DNA of 64,000 bases from Paenibacillus polymyxa (GTDB taxonomy: Bacteria > Bacillota > Bacilli > Paenibacillales > Paenibacillaceae), in NCBI RefSeq assembly GCF_001719045.1, contig NZ_CP015423.1:4773501-4837500 (forward strand). The letters are read 5' to 3'. The position numbers were made by a program, and so were the translations under genes. This document shows, in pieces, positions 61,626 to 64,000 of this stretch. Within the stretch, counting starts at the first letter, position 1. Each line of letters begins with the position of its first letter. The notes under the pieces were generated by a model. The model saw only the letters and a list, made by a program, of their open reading frames with translations, was not told where the DNA came from and made no database searches.

Positions 61626-62576
61626 TTACCGCAGATGAAATATCCCGCAGTTAATGGCGGATACGAGTACCTTGGGCTCATACTGCCATACCATTTCTTT
61701 ACGGCGGGCTTGATGCTGCTCTGATATGGCTTCTTTTTTATCCTCTTCCTCTTTCTGTTCCTTGATTAGATCATCGTAGTAGTGGTCAATAACCTCCAAT
61801 TCCTCGCGCAATCGTTCCTTCGCCTGCTCAGCCCAATCATAATCTTGCTGACGGAGCTGTTCGGTGAGGTAGCTTTCAAGCGAGCTAGAAGCTTCAGGGA
61901 CAGATAGCTCGGCAGGCTGCACATGCATATTACCCGCCAGCAGCGGGCTGAGCTGCCGAGTTTCGAGCATGGCGCCAAAATCGGTTACAATGGTGCCGCT
62001 TTTAAGCGAAATACCTAGCCACTGAAGTTCCTCACGCTTCAAATCGCAGGCGAATTCAATCTTATAGCAGATGCTGAGCCAAGCTTCATAGACTACGGGA
62101 GAGCGGGCAGACAGCTGACGGGCATCAGGTTGCTCAAACAAATAAACATATTTCCCTCCATCTCGTGCGGCTTCAAAAATTTGATGTAGCCGACGGCTTC
62201 CATATCGAAGCTCCTCCTGCAAAATACGTCCAGGTCCCAATTGTGGTAATGTCGGTACATGACCGAAATAACGCCCCATGACCTGATCTTGTGCTGCGTT
62301 GCCTGATGCTGGAGTTGGTGGCGTATGATCCGCTAAACGTTCCTGTTCTGTACGATAGGCTTCCCCATCAAAGATGAAAGTGAAGGACATCGTCTGCGCT
62401 GGAACGCCAGTACGCTCTACGTATCCCCAATAGTAGGGGCGGTTTGTTAAGGCTTTATCCGCTTCTGGAGAAAGCTTGACGGTTACATGATGAGGCGACC
62501 TCTCAATGACACTGCATCCGGTAGCTTCCAGATAGGTGTGTACAAAACGCTGGACTTGCTGTGCATTCATGGTCAA
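61626..62576 (-). CDS. yqhG: YqhG-family protein
   Basis: 316 residues, soluble, ending in a charged coiled-coil-like region (EELEVIDHYYDDLIKEQKEEEDKKEAI) and a short YEPKVLVSAINCGIFHLR tail. It matches YqhG, a conserved Bacilli protein with no known function that is encoded beside the SNF2 helicase YqhH. TTG 62576 is 8 bases after GGGAGG; ATG 62570 is an alternative. It begins 1 base after the helicase stop, so they are in one operon. Confidence 0.85.
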   Translation of the reverse strand: MTMNAQQVQRFVHTYLEATGCSVIERSPHHVTVKLSPEADKALTNRPYYWGYVERTGVPAQTMSFTFIFDGEAYRTEQERLADHTPPTPASGNAAQDQVMGRYFGHVPTLPQLGPGRILQEELRYGSRRLHQIFEAARDGGKYVYLFEQPDARQLSARSPVVYEAWLSICYKIEFACDLKREELQWLGISLKSGTIVTDFGAMLETRQLSPLLAGNMHVQPAELSVPEASSSLESYLTEQLRQQDYDWAEQAKERLREELEVIDHYYDDLIKEQKEEEDKKEAISEQHQARRKEMVWQYEPKVLVSAINCGIFHLR

Positions 62577-62577
62577 A

Positions 62578-64000
62578 CTAGCGACCTCCCTTCACACTGC
62601 GTCGAGCTTTGCCCGGAGGAACCGTATTGCCTGCTAGGCCTAATAAATCCTCTGTGTTTGGCTGGTCTGTGCGCAGTTGTTCCATTTCCTGCTTGATGGA
62701 ATCCAGCGAGTGGCCCAGCTTTTGCATTTTTTTGCGAATTTCATCATCGCTACTGGATTCAAGCATGATTTTATACAGACTTTTTTCAATGGATTCTTTT
62801 TTCTCAAATTTCTCAAGAATAACGTCCAATCCGCCAATGACCATCTCAAACATATTTATCTTTTCATGCAGCAGATGCAGGATATGCTCCTCAATCGTTC
62901 CGGTTGTGGACAAGTTGAAAATATTAACATCATGCGTCTGTCCAAGCCGATGTACCCGTCCGATCCGCTGCTCCACACGCATGGGATTCCACGGTAAATC
63001 GAAGTTAATCATATGGTGACAAAATTGCAGGTTAATGCCTTCACCACCCGCTTCGGTGGCAATCATGACCTGAATGCGCCCACGGAACAGATCCATCATC
63101 CAATCCTTGCGTCCACGGTTCATACCGCCTCGGTAAGGAACAGCAGATAGGCCACGGTCACGGAAATAGTTCAGCAAATACTCCTGTGTGGCTCGGTATT
63201 CTGTAAAAATGATCACTTTTTCGTTCATCTGACGGATAAGCTCGAGCGCTTTTTCTGCTTTGGAATTAGCCTTGATCGCTTTAATATGTGCAACCAAATC
63301 CCAGACACGATCGCGTAGGGGAGAGTCTGGGGCCATTTTTTTAGACAAATTGACCAGCGTCACGAACACAGCGTCCCGGCTGCTGCACACTTCCCGTTGA
63401 AGGGTGACGAGAGACAGCATGCTACTTAAATTTCCGCCATTCGCCTGGTATTGCTCTTTGACAAAAGAGGTCACCCCATCGTACAGCGCTTGCTCTTCCG
63501 GCGAAAGTTCCAAGTGAATGTTGGAAACATTTCGTTTGGTGAATTGAACCGGGCCTTCTCCGCGACGATTGCGGATCATGACTTTAGATAGCTCATCCTT
63601 GAGCTGATCTTCATTTTTGGGCAGACGTTTATCTACAACAAAGTTGGCTGAAAAATCGCCATGTCTTCCCAATTGACCAGGCTTGAGCAGTGTAATCAGG
63701 TTAAACAGCTCAGACAGATCGTTTTGTACAGGTGTTGCTGTCAGGAGCAAACAATATTTTTTGCGCAGCTTCATAATGAACTGGTAGTTGGATGTCTTTT
63801 TATTTTTCAGCTTATGAGCCTCGTCTATAATGAGCAGGTCATAATCGGTATCTAGTAGGATGTTACTATGGGGCTCCCGCTTGGCGGTATCCATAGAGGC
63901 CACGACGACCTCGGAAGACCAAGAATACGCTTTTTTCTGCGCGACAGCGGGAATACCGAATTTGCTGTTCAGCTCACGCACCCATTGTAGGACCAGAGAT
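62578..64000 (-). CDS. yqhH: SNF2-family helicase YqhH, C-terminal part (cut by window end)
   Basis: The frame is open to the last base, so the start lies beyond the window. About 474 residues are visible: motif II LLIIDEAHKLKN, motif III LLTATPVQND, then the second RecA domain with IIFTEYRATQEYLL, MIATEAGGEGINLQFCHHMINFDLPWNP and VEQRIGRVHRLGQ. The segment IQWV-like LVLQWVRELN at the edge shows the Walker A block lies outside. A short Gly/Arg-rich tail ends it. The family remodels protein-nucleic-acid complexes; for YqhH no target is known. yqhG follows directly. Confidence 0.93.
   Translation of the reverse strand, partial: SLVLQWVRELNSKFGIPAVAQKKAYSWSSEVVVASMDTAKREPHSNILLDTDYDLLIIDEAHKLKNKKTSNYQFIMKLRKKYCLLLTATPVQNDLSELFNLITLLKPGQLGRHGDFSANFVVDKRLPKNEDQLKDELSKVMIRNRRGEGPVQFTKRNVSNIHLELSPEEQALYDGVTSFVKEQYQANGGNLSSMLSLVTLQREVCSSRDAVFVTLVNLSKKMAPDSPLRDRVWDLVAHIKAIKANSKAEKALELIRQMNEKVIIFTEYRATQEYLLNYFRDRGLSAVPYRGGMNRGRKDWMMDLFRGRIQVMIATEAGGEGINLQFCHHMINFDLPWNPMRVEQRIGRVHRLGQTHDVNIFNLSTTGTIEEHILHLLHEKINMFEMVIGGLDVILEKFEKKESIEKSLYKIMLESSSDDEIRKKMQKLGHSLDSIKQEMEQLRTDQPNTEDLLGLAGNTVPPGKARRSVKGGR

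Noticed and set aside
61364..61681. 105-codon minus-strand frame between yqhG and the exported-protein gene
   Set aside because: Overlaps the end of yqhG and both hairpin arms; no ribosome site and odd composition.

Overview
The window reads as a stretch of core chromosome from a Gram-positive, endospore-forming Bacillales bacterium, most likely Paenibacillus and close to P. polymyxa. This is inferred from gene content and style: many strong GGAGG ribosome binding sites, at least twelve likely TTG starts, the hemE-hemH-hemY order, and families typical of Bacilli (YitT, YugP, YtpB, YkvI, YqzE, YqhG, YesL-like, DUF3906). I see no prophage, insertion sequence, CRISPR array, plasmid gene or rRNA gene. 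One tRNA, one probable 6S RNA and one clearly broken gene (a MATE transporter) were found.

Layout. 1-5.5 kb: end of an O-methyltransferase gene, an MFS exporter on the minus strand, and the heme operon hemE-hemH-hemY. 5.6-14.4 kb: CapA-like protein, glycerophosphodiesterase, FAH-family hydrolase, DUF92 membrane protein, TetR regulator, ABC-F ATPase, aldo/keto reductase and a LysR regulator. 14.4-18.5 kb (minus): M42 peptidase, LapA-like protein, oligoendopeptidase F and two small proteins. 18.5-26.6 kb: cold-shock protein, MATE pseudogene, YtpB terpene synthase, phosphofructokinase, DUF3906, an intact MATE transporter, a DUF4015 glycosidase-like protein and YitT. 26.6-33.5 kb: DEAD-box RNA helicase with a long leader, a YesL-like protein, 6S RNA, DUF1499 protein, thiol peroxidase, rhomboid, LysR and YugP.

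33.5-44 kb: MerR regulator, then an ammonium transporter behind a GlnR/TnrA-type box and followed by a GlnD-like nucleotidyltransferase and a DnaQ-like exonuclease; thioredoxin-like protein, citramalate synthase, DNA polymerase IV, ferredoxin and an L,D-transpeptidase. 44-54 kb: pyrD, small alarmone synthetase, DUF309, thioredoxin-like protein, rRNA methyltransferase plus pseudouridine synthase, diguanylate cyclase, glycosyltransferase and YkvI. 54-64 kb: DedA, xanthine phosphoribosyltransferase, several small unknown proteins, tRNA-Leu, MsrA, two convergent overlapping cell-envelope hydrolase genes, YqzE, an exported protein of unknown function, YqhG and the start-truncated SNF2 helicase YqhH.

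Most genes are housekeeping. The parts I found most worth a second look are the transporter-NTase-exonuclease cluster (34.1-37.5 kb), the 6S RNA locus, the decayed MATE gene with an eight-G tract, the two plausible starts of pepF (cytosolic versus exported), the stacked hairpins at 42.0-42.2 kb, and the unknown exported protein sitting between yqhG and yqzE. No obviously new defence system or biosynthetic cluster is visible here.
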